A stretch of 64,000 bases of DNA from Ascarosepion bandense (GCA_037127315.1 JBBBDQ010000330.1:7317001-7381000); one strand, 5' to 3'. Shown: positions 21,920 to 33,369, counted from the first letter of the stretch. Translations and numbers: made by a program. Notes: generated from the sequence alone by a model not told the origin.

Positions 21920-22217
21920 CGATTTTCTGCACTATTGTAAGAACTGCAACCTTGAAACTTCTGAATATCATTTATGTCTTTGTCTATGAGTGTATCAAAT
22001 TTGATTAAAATTGGACCACTCCTTCTATAACCCAATTTTTTCGATTATCGATTTTTGATATTTATTGGGGGGTACCTTGACACAAAACCTAGCTAAGAAC
22101 ACTCGCAGACACTTATAGTACAACTCTGTAAATTTTCAAGAAAATCGGTTCAGCCATTTGAGTCTATAGGTAATGGACACATGCACACACAAAGTTCCAT
22201 TTATAAATAAGTTTAGA
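21707..22217 (-). mobile_element. Non-autonomous Helitron, copy 4
   Basis: Same length class as copy 3 (511 bp). The minus strand starts TCTAAACTTATT at 22217 and ends CTAG at 21707 between A and T. It has (TA)n at 21882-21916 at the same internal site as copy 3. The 3' hairpin is partly decayed (acccggtgttgctcaggt on the plus strand). Confidence 0.85.
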
Positions 22218-22690
22218 TCAGCCATCTTTAAATATCTTGTTTTACCTACTGTGAACATAATGACCATTTTTATAATAATGACAACATTGACCCACACTTA
22301 TGAGAAAATTACTATAGCAAAATAAAAGTAAAAACAAAAGGTTAACCTGGTACTTTTTGTAACTTTAAGAAATCATCCTCAACCCAAAAAAATTGTTAAA
22401 ACTTGTGAAGTCACTTTTTTTTTGGGGGGGGGGGTCATGAATCTAAAAGTCTGCAGAGAGAGTGCAAGACCTTTATTTAGAGATTGTACACATGTGCTGA
22501 AATATTGTAACAAAAGTAACAAGAGTTTTGGACTGAGAATAATGTTATTTGTAAATTAATTATTAACTAAAAAAGATTTTTGGAAATACCAATTATTTTT
22601 TCAAAATTTAAATTGTCTTGTGTTATAAATAGCAAGTGTTTTTGTTCAATTGATGTGAGTATTAGCTTTTAAAAAGTTATGCACGTTGTA
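22218..22690. other. Unrecognised stretch with G-run
   Basis: AT-rich spacer with a T9-G10 run at about 22413-22433. No other feature recognised. Confidence 0.4.
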
Positions 22691-22734
22691 AAAAAAAAAA
22701 AAAAAAGAAAAAAGAAAAAACACAAAAGAAAAAC

Positions 22735-22770
<36 letters not shown>
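22691..22770. repeat. A-rich tract and (TA)n
   Basis: Poly(A)-rich DNA (22691-22733) followed by about sixteen TA units. Confidence 0.9.
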
Positions 22771-22774
22771 CCTG

Positions 22775-22945
22775 GTTTGTATTTCTACCAGTTTTTTTAA
22801 ACAGGAGTAAAGTTTTATCTCTTGCATCTTGTTTAGGATTGGGTTTCTGGTTATCTCTAAAGTTTTCTCTTTCACTCCTTGTAGCCCCTTGTATCTTAAT
22901 GGCATTATTGCTTTGCTTAGGGTGGATTTTTAAAAAAAATAAATA
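22775..22945 (+). mobile_element. LINE 3' tail, degenerate
   Basis: The order is tcttgtttagga, tttctggttatctct, ctttcactccttgtagcccc, then aatggcattattgctttgcttagg. This matches the terminal 150 bp of the 60-kb copy. Confidence 0.6.
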
Positions 22946-23097
22946 AAAATATTATACATATAATACACACACAAGGTGGAGCTGAAAAATTCTTGTCACA
23001 TTCTAAGTAAGATTCTGACAAGTAAATTTTGAAAGGGAAGTGGGTTAGGCCAAGCTGTTTCACTAACCCTTTTTTAGGTGCCAATCTCTTGCGACAG

Positions 23098-23214
23098 ATA
23101 AGGAATCCCAAGGGTATTTGCGCGTAAGTGAATACAATGGATTCGGCTGGAATTCGAAATCGGCTCCCTGATTTCTCGTTCTGAGCTGATATCCAATGCA
23201 CCACAATGCACATC
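23098..23214 (-). mobile_element. SINE family B, 3'-truncated copy
   Basis: On the minus strand the head is well preserved: A box tggtgcattgg, B box region tttcgaattccag, then cattgtattcacttac. The body stops after the caaataccc block, so this is a head-side fragment. Confidence 0.7.
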
Positions 23215-23269
23215 CAGTAAAATGAGGAGCCCAAAATACCAACTACAAGTTGGGGATACTGAAATCAAC

Positions 23270-23819
23270 CAGGTACAGAAATTTAAGTCAAATCAAGCCA
23301 TATATAACAATTTTTGTTTCTACATAAATAACTATCTCTGCTCTGAAATGTATTGTAATGTCAACAAATGTAAACAATGTTATGGGAAATCCCGAAGATT
23401 AATAAAATGGTTTGAACAACCAACATTTAATTTATTTGTCTGAACATTATTTTTAATTGATGCTCGTATTTGAGTAGATATTCTGTTTTTAATCAAACAG
23501 TATATTTATATATTTATATCTACTGGCCTGATTAGATATGATAAATTTTGTTGTTACAAAAATGTGTGTCACTGACTTCAATTAGGCTGGAATCATTCAT
23601 GGCCGAGTGGTCTAAAATGCACCTGATCAATTGGGGGCTTCCCCTATGTTGATAGGGGTTGCAGGTCTGAATCCTGTTGAGTGACATACATTTTTGTAAA
23701 AAAATTTATAAATAATCAGGCTAGTAGAAATAAATACATAAATATACTGTTTGATAAAAAACAGAATATATACTCAAATACGAGTATCGATTTAAAAAAA
23801 TGTTCAAACAAATAAATGC

Positions 23820-23830
<11 letters not shown>
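23270..23830 (+). mobile_element. tRNA-Ser-like SINE, inverted pair
   Basis: An antisense tail piece (23445-23580, tctactggcctgatta) meets a sense copy with the best A box of the family (tggccgagtgg, 23600-23610), a B box (ggtctgaatcc, 23664-23674) and the full tail to 23822. Upstream, 23280-23420 corresponds in reverse to the leader of the 5.4-kb copy. The head-to-head arrangement repeats that at 6.7-7.3 kb, so the inverted pair may itself be the mobile unit. Confidence 0.7.

Positions 23831-23858
<28 letters not shown>
23823..23858. repeat. (TA)n microsatellite
   Basis: About eighteen TA units terminate the SINE tail. Confidence 0.95.
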
Positions 23859-23860
<2 letters not shown>

Positions 23861-23944
23861 ACACACAGAAATATTAAGATAAGTGCCTTTCTTTTTATGA
23901 ATATTTTTTTTAGATGAGCTACTTTCATCCCTTTTCTTAAATCT

Positions 23945-24395
23945 ACCTAATATATATGTGATGTCAGTTCTTCAGTATGGCAGTGAATGCTGGACAATAT
24001 CATGGAAAATGAGGACAAAACTTGAAGCAGTGGAAATGTGGTTCTACAGAAGGATGCAGTGGATATCATGGACTGAGCATACAAGCAATGATGAGGTGTT
24101 GGAAAGAATGGCAACGAAAAGGAAATTAATAGTGAGCATCAAGAAGAGACAACTGAAGTTCCTGGGACATGCAATGAGGAAGGAGGGCTTAGAGAACCTG
24201 ATACTGACAAGCCAGATAGAAGGAAAAATAGACAAAGGAAGGCAGCAGATAACATATTTGAGGGCCTGATCAGGTGGATGATGGAACGGGTTTGCAAGGT
24301 GTAACATGAGAAAACATTAAGAGCCACCAGGGTTAGGGAGACATGGAGAACCATGATCACCTATGTTCTGAAGAGACAGGGCACATAGAAGAAGA
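23945..24395 (+). pseudogene. RTE-like LINE ORF C-terminus, best copy
   Basis: An open stretch of 103 residues reads YGSECWTISWKMRTKLEA, FYRRMQWISWTEH, RQLKFLGHAMRKEGLENL and EGKIDKGRQQ. Past a frameshift it continues TLRATRVRETWRTM. This is the conserved C-terminal region after the RT domain in endonuclease/RT LINEs. The 5' side is truncated, as usual for LINE copies, so no RT domain is present here. It serves as the reference for the antisense fragments at 0.44, 1.49, 9.6, 40.7 and 45.3 kb. Confidence 0.8.
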
Positions 24396-24611
24396 ATATA
24401 AATAAATTATTATAAATGTTTGGATAAAAAAAAAACATTTGACTTAACTATTTTATTTGAACCAACTGTATTCAGATATACCAAATTTGTATGCAAGTCA
24501 GCATGAAAATGTTCACCTGTAAAAGTATTTGAACTTAGATGATTAAAAATCAAATAGTCATATAGGGATTTCCTGATGTACCGAAGATGTGGTACAAGGC
24601 TGAAAGCACAA

Positions 24612-24690
24612 AACACTCAATGAGGATTGAGCTTACAATTTGATCATAAGTCTAGCAAGACAAGCTTGCTAACCATTATACCACATCAAG
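24612..24690 (-). mobile_element. tRNA-derived SINE head (family D)
   Basis: On the minus strand a tRNA-like head (A-box region ataatggttagcaagctt) precedes a degenerate B box. The pattern cttgttaaccatta recurs near 34.34 kb, with weaker copies at 45.8, 49.8, 53.2 and 53.5 kb. Boundaries are approximate. Confidence 0.45.
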
Positions 24691-24849
24691 GTTTCCATTC
24701 AATATTCATACATGCCTTATGATTAAAAACATCACTTCTACAGAAGTATCATGAGAAGAAAATAAAACTAATATAATTTCTAACAGACGTAACTGAGGGT
24801 TTGAGCATCCTGGTATTGTTCAAACTGTTGTTCATGTTAGATAATGCAC

Positions 24850-25020
24850 TCTCACCCAAAAACCGTAACTAAGGTGCACTCAGCATAGTTGCAGTATAAA
24901 CCACAGCTGGGCTCCGTGAGTGTTGAACAAACACAAGTGTGCCTAAGCAGGCGTTTGCAATAGAGATTAGCTAGCCACCCAAATAGATGGGTATCCTTGA
25001 ATATGAGCAAGCCAGCCATT
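24850..25020. other. Unassigned GC-moderate segment
   Basis: This segment is less AT-rich than its flanks (cacagctgggctccgtgag) and single-copy in the window. It ends at a TA microsatellite, like many retroposons here. No boxes or coding can be placed. Confidence 0.35.
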
Positions 25021-25138
25021 ATATATATAATATATATATATATATAGTGAGAGAGAAAGAGGTATGTTATACCCTGAGGAGTAGACAGAGGGTAAGTCAT
25101 TGTCAGGCTGTAGAGGATAACACTAATCAGCTAAGTGA

Positions 25139-25171
<33 letters not shown>
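25021..25171 (+). repeat. Dispersed module between two (TA)n tracts
   Basis: TA repeats at 25021-25047 and 25141-25171 flank a module (gtcattgtcaggctgtagag, then aacactaatcagctaag). It is shared with 11.66 and 39.43 kb and again ends directly in TA repeats. Confidence 0.55.
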
Positions 25172-25174
<3 letters not shown>

Positions 25175-25199
25175 ATGGCTAAATTGCTGTCCAAATTAC

Positions 25200-25800
25200 T
25201 GACATCTCATTTTAACAGATATATGTAACAAAATTCTACAAAAATATCTTGAAATGCTAAAGAGTAAATTTACTTAATAAAATTGCCATTGGCTTCAACC
25301 ACAAGCTCCAGATGGTTTTGGAATCTTAAACTTTTCTGGACAGTCTCCTTGTTTTAGTTGGTGAATGCTGCCATAATCCTTGCCTTCTCTTCATCTTTGG
25401 CATTGGAAAGACTTTTGTTCGTCTTCCAGCAGCCACCTGCTTGACCCAGGGCTGCACTGTCACCTCAAGGCACTTGATGTAGACTTTGGATTGATGACGC
25501 GTAATGTTGCCATCATTAGTGATCATTCCAAAGACCTTTTTAATCACCATCAGACTCATCCATCTTTTTCCAAATCCTCTGCATTGTCCTCAGATTTACC
25601 ATCCAAACACTGAAATTTTTTAATTAAACTTCTAGCACAAATGTCAAGTAATACATCATGTCATTTCTAAAATCTGGCATCATGGTGCTCTTTTTTTACC
25701 CAACTATACTGTGCAGTCAACAAAATTACAAACAAATTTCCATGCATGAAATTGAAAATATGAAATGGTGCTAATTTTCCTATCACACCCTGTGTATTGG
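25200..25800 (-). pseudogene. Mariner-like element, internally deleted antisense copy
   Basis: The minus strand starts with the shared end (tttgttgactgcacagtata). It carries the N-terminal HTH-like region (NLRTMQRIWKKMDES) and jumps over much of the catalytic core to GV-QVAAGR, ending with the family 3' part (caatggcaattttatt). The internal deletion differs from that of the 10.9-kb copy, so the two arose independently. Confidence 0.7.
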
Positions 25801-25848
25801 TTTACCTCATTTTGAGGTAAATTGTTCTCAATTATACGTTCTTTGCAA

Positions 25849-25849
25849 G

Positions 25850-25880
<31 letters not shown>
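25849..25880. repeat. Poly(A) tract
   Basis: About thirty A's next to the mariner 5' end. No retroposon body is recognised. Confidence 0.9.
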
Positions 25881-25881
<1 letters not shown>

Positions 25882-26325
25882 CAAACAAATGTAAAAATAA
25901 AAGTCAAGTTTAAGTTGTTTTATTCGACTATGTCTGCTACAAATATTGAAGTCATAATATCACTAGAAAAGCATTAAAACCATATAAAATGTTACTGCAC
26001 AATAAGAATAAAAGCATATAAAAAATATTAAAATACGTATGTAAAATTGAATGTAAACATTGGTAAATTTAATATAAATTAGTATATTTTCTACTTGCGC
26101 AAAATAATTTTAGTAACTGTATTTGTTATTTAACCTTACAAAATCATTTTATTTCATTATATCTTAGAGCAAACCACATTCACAAATAAAGAGTTTGTGA
26201 CATACTGTAAAGATCGCCAGGCTGTAAACATCTACATTTATATACATACATGTATTTGTAAATTTAGGATTACTGTTTTTATAATTTTAAAAACTAAAAA
26301 ATTGTTTCTAAGCTTAAAAGATTTT
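25881..26325. other. Unrecognised AT-rich stretch
   Basis: Nothing recognised: no repeats shared in the window, no coding. Confidence 0.4.
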
Positions 26326-26329
26326 TTAT

Positions 26330-28025
26330 CATCTCACCCCAAACAAGGTGGTAATGTCACTGGTGCACAGGGGGCTACATAAGAGAAGAGTGAAAGTCTA
26401 GGCAAGAGAAGAGCGAAGAGAAAGACGAATGGGTTACAGAGGGGTGTCACAGAAAGGGTAAAAGAAGGATGGTAATACTGGTGTGAAGACAGTTGCGAGA
26501 GTAAAGTGAGAAAGAAAAGAACAAGATACATGAGGTGATGGGGAAAGGTCAAGGGGAAAACTGGCGTCAAGTGAATAAGAGATGGGAATTGACATTACAT
26601 TCAAATTCTTGGAGATTGTAGTCATCAGGGAAGCAAGTATATCCAATGGAGTTACACAGGCAGGAAGCGTGGAAAAGGAAGCTGCTAGAGTAGAAGTGGT
26701 AGCTGCATTTAGTTGATTTAAGTGTAAAAATGTGGGACCTTGTTGCTGGTCTGGTTGCTCAAGTGAATTCTTGGAGGGGGCATCAGTGAGCTAAGCTCAT
26801 TGGAGCAGAGGCCATGAAAATATTTGTAGAATAGATAAAGGGAAACCACATCTCACCAATGAAAAAGTGACTGGAGTCGAGCTGCCAGATCAGGATTGAT
26901 CATATTACAGATTCTTCCTTGGAACCTGTCAAAAACATTGAGATGAATAGCAGGGTCACCAGACCAGATATGACAACAGTATTCAATGCACGAGTAGATG
27001 GTTGATTTGTATAGAAGCATTAAAATTTACAAGTCATTTCTTACCTCAGTCTATCACAGAGTGGAGGTTCTTCTTGAGATCAGCAGCAAGGTTATCTGAC
27101 TGCCTTGCCAGATTTCTTACTGAGGTGAGAGTAAATAGTGGTGTCCTCAGCGTAGCTACATACTTGGGATTTGATCACCTCAGGGAGGTCATTTATAAAA
27201 ATCAGAAAGAGTGTCGGGCCTAGGATAGAGCCCTGTGGGACACCAGCATTCACGTGGTAGGATGTGGAGGCATGCCCGTTCAAGACAACCTTCATTACAT
27301 GGTTTGAGAGGAAAGATTGGATCAAATCTATCAAGCATCCAGTGATACCGTAACCCTTGTAGCTTGTGCAGAAGGCCAGTGTGCCAAACCCTATCAAACG
27401 CTTTGGAGATATCCAGGTCAACAGCTTGAGCTTCAGACTTATAATTGGGAGCCTGGTATATGTACTTGGTGATGGTTGTTAGCATATAGACAGTAGACCT
27501 GGCAAAACGCAAGCCATACTGTCTGTCTGAGAATAGTTTATGGACAGTGAGATGAACTATTTCAGCATTGATAATAGCCTCAAACACTTTTCCGAAAATT
27601 AGTTTGAGGCTGATAGGGCGATAATTGGACAGGTCCAAGGGTTCCCCTGAGTTCTTAAATACTGGAATCACAGAAGAAGACTTCCAGCAGATAGGAAGCA
27701 GAGAAGCAGTAATAGTAGAGTTTAGAGAGGACAAAGGAGAGTTCAGGGGCACATTTCTTCAGGACAATGACCAAAATTCTGTTGCCTCCACTCACCTAAT
27801 GGGGGTCAAGTTTTGACATTATCTTAGACACCAGAGATAGGGGTTTATATGAGAATATCTCAGTTGAGCCTCAGTTCTAAGAGGGAAGTCAAGTGTGGAT
27901 ACTCCAGATGAGTCAAATATGGAGTTTGATGAGAATCTGCAAGCAAATCACTCGGCCTTGTCCACAGATGCCGTGTGGACCTCAAATTTATTGATCAAGG
28001 ATAGGGATGAAGGATTTGTTGTTGT
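26330..28025 (-). pseudogene. Jockey/CR1-like non-LTR retrotransposon, 5'-truncated, decayed RT
   Basis: Minus-strand reading starts in the linker before RT (KAE-FACRFSSNS). It continues with a 187-residue frame holding SNYRPISL, FSDRQYGLR and DISKAFDRVWH. After one frameshift comes a 109-residue frame with GVPQGSILGPTLF and YAEDTTIYS at 27143-27154, where the FADD/YADD catalytic motif has Asp changed to Glu. The C-terminal region after RT (EYCCHIWSGDPAIHL, LAARLQ) and the untranslated tail follow to 26330. These are RT motifs of Jockey/CR1-type LINEs; target-primed reverse transcription is family knowledge. The 5' endonuclease part is absent. It is inactive. Confidence 0.9.
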
Positions 28026-28171
28026 TAGTGACCATATATTAAAATTGCATTAATAAATGAAACAAAGAACTGGGAATTGTTATTTGTGGTTTAGCTAAGT
28101 GACAAGTAAATTCAGAGACAAGTAATTCAAGTGAAGTAATTTTCAACATAAGTTGTCTCTCCTGGAACAAG

Positions 28172-28201
28172 TGTGTATATATATATATATATATATATAT
28201 G
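28172..28201. repeat. (TA)n microsatellite
   Basis: About fifteen TA units. Confidence 0.9.
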
Positions 28202-28384
28202 ACATGAGAGAGGTGTGTACATGTACACAAGTATACTTGTCCGATAGGTATTGTTCTAGTGGGATTTATTGGGGATAATATACAAACAGGACTGATGTGT
28301 ACTACACCCTAACTCTCTGACTGAAATCTGTGAATTTGTTTTACTCATGCTAAATCATGAAAAAAAAAAAATATCATGTAAAAT

Positions 28385-28592
28385 TCACTGTTTTTTATTT
28401 ATAAATTGTTAAATTATTCAACATTTTAAATTTGATGTTAAAAATTGCCACAAAACATTGATTTAAGATGGAAAGATATATGTCTCTAATTTGTATTTAG
28501 ATACAATACATTGTATTTATTTTCGATTTTTCTAGTTGAATTGTTCACCTATATTGCATATGATCCATTATTGTACATAATTAGGTTACAAA
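28385..28592 (+). mobile_element. Partial LINE 3' region
   Basis: The run ctaatttgtatttagata through tattgcatatgatccattat matches the antisense copy at 12030-12180. It breaks off before gagtagatag, so the tail is missing. A 5' extension (aacattgatttaagatgg) is also shared. Confidence 0.65.
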
Positions 28593-29095
28593 ATTTACAT
28601 GAATACTAACTTATGAAAATCGAGATGTAGTGGGGGGGGGGCTTGTATAATAGTTTCACGGGTGAGCATGTGACCCTTGCACTAGTCCTGCATACTAAAC
28701 ATGTATTTTCCATGCCCCAAAGCTTTACCTTTTTAAGTGAAGATTAATAAATTATCAAATCTATTCTACAAAGATTACTTTTTGCTTTTTTTTTTGTGTC
28801 AGTCATAGAACTGCTTTTACAAAAAACAACTTTAAATCAAGTCTTTCAGTCGAAATAATAACTGTCTACATAGATTCTTTAGAAAAGATATCTATTGGTG
28901 AAGAATTAGCATTGCAACAGACAAGCGTTTCACATAGAGGCACCAACTGATCATATGATGTAGGTAGGCAGGCAGGCAGGCATGTGCTTGGTGTGTGTGG
29001 GTGTCAGATGTACGTGGGTGTATTTGAAAGAATAGTAAAAAGTAAATGTATTAAGCTCTCAAGTTCCGCTTTTTGGTATTTTGCATTTTATTTTT
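28593..29095. other. Unrecognised stretch with short tandem tracts
   Basis: It contains a G9 run near 28632 and a short (GGCA)n run at about 28964-28983. No gene is seen. Confidence 0.4.
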
Positions 29096-29099
29096 TGCC

Positions 29100-30260
29100 T
29101 TTCATTTATTTTGGCGGTAGCTTTTCAAAAAGCGAAGAAAAGTGTGTAAAAAATAAAAAGTAAAAATAAAACAAAGGAGTAAAATAAAGAAAAAATATAT
29201 AATTTTGAAGAAAAGCTGAAAGTAGGATACATAAAGTTAGAAAATAAAGATTTGAAAGTGTGAGAGGAATAAAGAGAGAAAAGTGAATCATGTTGATCAG
29301 AGAGGTGGAGGCAAGAGGAAAAAGAAAAAGAGGATTTAAATTGGAGTGGAGAAAAGTGTTGGTGAAAGAAGGAAAGAACGTATGAAAGTGTTGGCCCACT
29401 GTTGGGTGAATAGAAAGGAGGAAAATACAAGCGAAAGAATTGGAGTTAAATAAAAAGTAGATTGAAGCAGGGCGAAGTAAAAAGTGTAAACCCCAAAAGA
29501 TAAGAAAAAAACGGTTTGAGAAATGATCTTATCAAGTAACAACTATCGTAGGACTACTTAACAGTATAAGTTATAGTAGTAGCTGTAGTCGTCGTTTCTC
29601 GTGGTATAATAATAATTATTATAATAACAACAACAATAACGATACTTGGTGCGGTATGCAAATGAATGGGTGAAGTCTCGTGCTTTCTTCGATTCTGACA
29701 TTGAAATGAACGTGGGAATCAAAGCCGAATATCGCATAAGACAGAAATTTTAGAAGGAATAAAGATAATTTTACAACAAATGTTGATATAGGATTCAGTG
29801 ATGAGAGATTTTTAATCTAAACAGGTAATAAACAATTATTAAGAGAGGAGAAGAGCGAAATAATCTAATAATAATAATAATAAAATGTTATTGAAAGAAG
29901 TCGGTTGAGGTAAGAGTTAGGGTGGGCGAATCTGAATGGAAAAGAAAAGTAGTTTTTTTTGTGGGAGCTAGAAAAGCAAAATTAAGTAGTTGAATAATGA
30001 AAGTAGGCAAAAAATATATAATGAGAGAGAGAACAAAAAGGTGTGCAGGGTGGTAGGGAGCCGGATTAACAAGTGTGAGTAGAGATAGTAAAGAAGAACT
30101 AAAGGGACAGAGAGGAAGAATAGCAGTGGAGAAATCAATTTATGGTTTGACCTAGAACAGGCACAGAGTACAGTAATGGAAAGTGGGGGGGGGGGGGAAG
30201 ATTCACATGAATACTCCCATTCACACGGTGGATCTTGTTTTAAACTATATTTTCCAGATT
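29100..30260. other. Purine-rich (A+G) strand-asymmetric block
   Basis: Over about 1.1 kb the plus strand is dominated by A and G (gaaaag, gagagaa, aggaaa patterns) with no fixed repeat unit. A G-run (G12) lies at about 30186-30197, and (AAT)n runs lie at 29610-29640 and 29865-29880. Minus-strand frames of about 100 residues, rich in Phe, Ser and Leu, arise from this composition and are not accepted as genes. Possible meanings include a triplex-prone or regulatory tract, or diverged satellite. Confidence 0.6.
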
Positions 30261-31170
30261 TAAGCACTATCAACTATTTTTAGATTCGTTTCATGAAGCT
30301 TGAAATATATGTATAGATAAAAGATACTACACTCAACACACAGTCACAACACCTTATCTGAAAATGGTAAAAAAAAAAAAATTAATCCAACACTTTAATT
30401 TTGTAAAAATTAAATAAAATAAAAATAAACTTCTTTACACACAGTATAAATACATGCATATGATAAAAAATACTAAAAGCCACCAATCTCTAAAAATGAG
30501 AGAAGAAACAAACAACACAAAAAATGAAAATAATTTCAACAATAACTTTTAGATTCATACTAAAATTAAAAACTTATTAGAATAACCTACATCTTAAAAT
30601 GCTACCAAATCACCAAACATCAGAAATTATTTTTGGAAACTTTCTCGGTTGAGGTAAGAAACTTTCAGCACCCACTTCATATTATGTAACATTTCTTAGA
30701 AGAAAAATGCTGGTATTTTTGAGAGATTTGCTGTCACCAGACCTTTCAATATATATTAAACGATATAGGAATCATAGTCATAATAATGACTATTGTATTT
30801 ATATTTATTCAAAATAACAATGTCAGTGTAATAAGATATTATATAAGTGAAATTCCTTTCTTCCTCATTAATGAGAACAATGTATCTAAGTAATGAATTC
30901 ATTCTTCACAAGAAAAGAAGCCAAAATTGTGTGCATATAACTTTTTCACTGTTAAAATGGAATTTGAAGAAACATGGGCTTTTTCTGTATAAAAACCTTG
31001 AGGAAAACAGAATTACATTACAATTATGTTAAGAACTAGTGCACAGTTTTAAAATGAAAAATTTTTACATCTTATTTAATGGTGACAAGCTCATTCTTGA
31101 TTCTACTACTATAATAATAATAATGATAATAATAACAGATGCAAATACTATACATGTGATCCATCTGTCA
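30261..31170. other. Unrecognised AT-rich stretch
   Basis: No domain or RNA gene. A phrase near 30650-30690 (ggttgaggtaagaaactttcagcac) loosely resembles degenerate repeats at 39.55 and 52.6 kb. Confidence 0.4.
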
Positions 31171-32001
31171 AAAGTGAAAGTAATACACAGACCAAAAGTG
31201 AAAGTAATACACAGACCAAAAGTGAAAGTAATACACAGACCAAAAGTGAAAGTAATACACAGACCAAAAGTGAAAGTAATACACAGACCAAAAGTGAAAG
31301 TAATACACAGACCAAAAGTGAAAGTAATACACAGACCAAAAGTGAAAGTAATACACAGACCAAAAGTGAAAGTAATACACAGACCAAAAGTGAAAGTAAT
31401 ACACAGACCAAAAGTGAAAGTAATACACAGACCAAAAGTGAAAGTAATACACAGACCAAAAGTGAAAGTAATACACAGACCAAAAGTGAAAGTAATACAC
31501 AGACCAAAAGTGAAAGTAATACACAGACCAAAAGTGAAAGTAATACACAGACCAAAAGTGAAAGTAATACACAGACCAAAAGTGAAAGTAATACACAGAC
31601 CAAAAGTGAAAGTAATACACAGACCAAAAGTGAAAGTAATACACAGACCAAAAGTGAAAGTAATACACAGACCAAAAGTGAAAGTAATACACAGACCAAA
31701 AGTGAAAGTAATACACAGACCAAAAGTGAAAGTAATACACAGACCAAAAGTGAAAGTAATACACAGACCAAAAGTGAAAGTAATACACAGACCAAAAGTG
31801 AAAGTAATACACAGACCAAAAGTGAAAGTAATACACAGACCAAAAGTGAAAGTAATACACAGACCAAAAGTGAAAGTAATACACAGACCAAAAGTGAAAG
31901 TAATACACAGACCAAAAGTGAAAGTAATACACAGACCAAAAGTGAAAGTAATACACAGACCAAAAGTGAAAGTAATACACAGACCAAAAGTGAAAGTAAT
32001 A
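31171..32001. repeat. 24-bp minisatellite, 34 full identical units plus 15 bp
   Basis: The unit aaagtgaaag-taatacacag-acca repeats exactly from 31171 to 31986 (816 bp = 34 x 24), followed by a 15-bp partial unit. No base differences between units were seen. Because 24 is divisible by 3, every frame without a stop stays open. This gives a plus frame of KVKVIHRP repeats (325 aa) and two minus frames. These are consequences of the array, not evidence of protein. The flank before it (ccatctgtca) shows no degenerate units, so the array begins abruptly. Confidence 0.97.
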
Positions 32002-32605
32002 AAGGTAACAATTTAAAGAAAAGTTAAATGTTGCAAATGATCTTGTCTGTCACCTCAGGTCTGTATTAATGTTTCTATTTGCAAATGTTAAAGTGTGCAT
32101 ATACTTAAGCAGATTCAATGATATGCATCACCTGTTTTAATCGGTTATCTACCTCTAACCACTCCTATCTACCCCCACGTCTCTCCTACTCTGGCTACCT
32201 CACAAAATCAAGCACTCCTATTTGACATGACTTTCAATGACTAAGGAACTGCCTGCTAGCCTTTCTCTTTTAGCCAATATTAAAATAAAACAGGATGAAA
32301 AATACCTTGTTGTAGGTTAACATAAAAAAAATGTTTCAATGGATAGAGCTACATAATACAGATTAAAAAGGTGAAAATTTGAAAGGTTGCACTCATATGA
32401 ATAAATATATATACACCCACACATAGATAAAAATCACATTATTTCTTAGCACAAATACATCGTAATGTTTGTTTAGAAAACTAAATAATATTTACATTTT
32501 AATCTATATTAAAACCTTTAATTTAAAAAAAAAAAAAAGAATGTACTTTTTCTACATGCATAAAACTAAAAGTTTACTAAAATATCACTGCTTGTAAAAT
32601 AAAGT
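32002..32605. other. Unrecognised stretch
   Basis: Downstream flank of the minisatellite. An A-rich tract lies at about 32524-32539. No feature recognised. Confidence 0.4.
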
Positions 32606-32609
32606 TGTT

Positions 32610-33275
32610 TTTTTCAGTCATTTGACCTCAAGCAAGGCAATAAAGTTACTAAGATGACAAATACTACAGAGAGAAAAAATACTATGGATGAGAGAGAATA
32701 AAAAAAGTAATAATTAAGACAGAAGATATTGATTGACATTAATGATCAAAAGTTTAAATGCAAAGTTGACTGGGAAGCAAGAAATTGGAAGAAATTCTAC
32801 AAGTGACAAGTGCGATGAAGAAACCTTTAGCATAGAACTTATGGTTACATATAGCCATTTCAAATATAAAATGATGAGACCTTGCTGCCAATCTCGTACT
32901 GTGCTTCATAAATTCATGAAGTTTAGTTACCATAGAGAAAAGTTTATCAGAAAAATTACCATGAAAGTATTTATAGAAAGGTCACTGGGAAGTTATGTTA
33001 TGCTGGTGGGAAAGCCAAGATGCCAGGTCAGGATCAATAACATTGCAAATCCCTATTTGGATTTTATCAAGAATCTAAATATATAGCAGGAGCACCTAAT
33101 CAGATATGGTAGCAAGATTCAAAGTATGGATGAATGGTAGACTTATAAATATATCAGATTCTCACCAGAACAATTGTCTAGCATGAATACAGTGAACCAA
33201 CTTCACTAGTAGCAGATCAAGCAGCTGATTCAATATAATCTTTTCACTTCATGCTGGCAAAAAACAGTCTGAGAA
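32610..33275 (-). pseudogene. Jockey/CR1-like LINE C-terminal/3' fragment
   Basis: The minus strand carries the post-RT region (KDYIESAA-SATSEVGSLY, then a degenerate YKSTI, then APAIYLDS). The 3' part follows, with the terminal tail at 32610-32665 (ttgcttgaggtcaaatg on the minus strand). It is colinear with 26.35-27.05 and 36.65-37.57 kb. The plus-strand 117-aa open frame is the shadow. Confidence 0.7.
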
Positions 33276-33369
33276 ATTTTTAATTTCAAGTTTTCCTTTA
33301 CTGGCTGCCATCCAAAGTTAGAAATCCAATCTACCCTGCTATTTCACTCATGGTTGAGGAGGGGAAGGG

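Noticed and set aside
29106..30273. Minus-strand Phe/Ser/Leu-rich frames of about 100 aa
   Set aside because: They result from purine-rich composition of the opposite strand; no signal or domain is recognisable.
31171..32001. CRISPR-like array
   Set aside because: The repeat is continuous with no spacers, and the sequence is animal-like.
31039..32016. A 325-aa plus frame and 270-287-aa minus frames in the minisatellite
   Set aside because: A 24-bp period divisible by three keeps frames open automatically. There is no unique domain, and frames are open on both strands.
32733..33086. 117-aa plus frame
   Set aside because: It is the antisense shadow of a LINE C-terminal fragment whose own motifs are readable on the minus strand.
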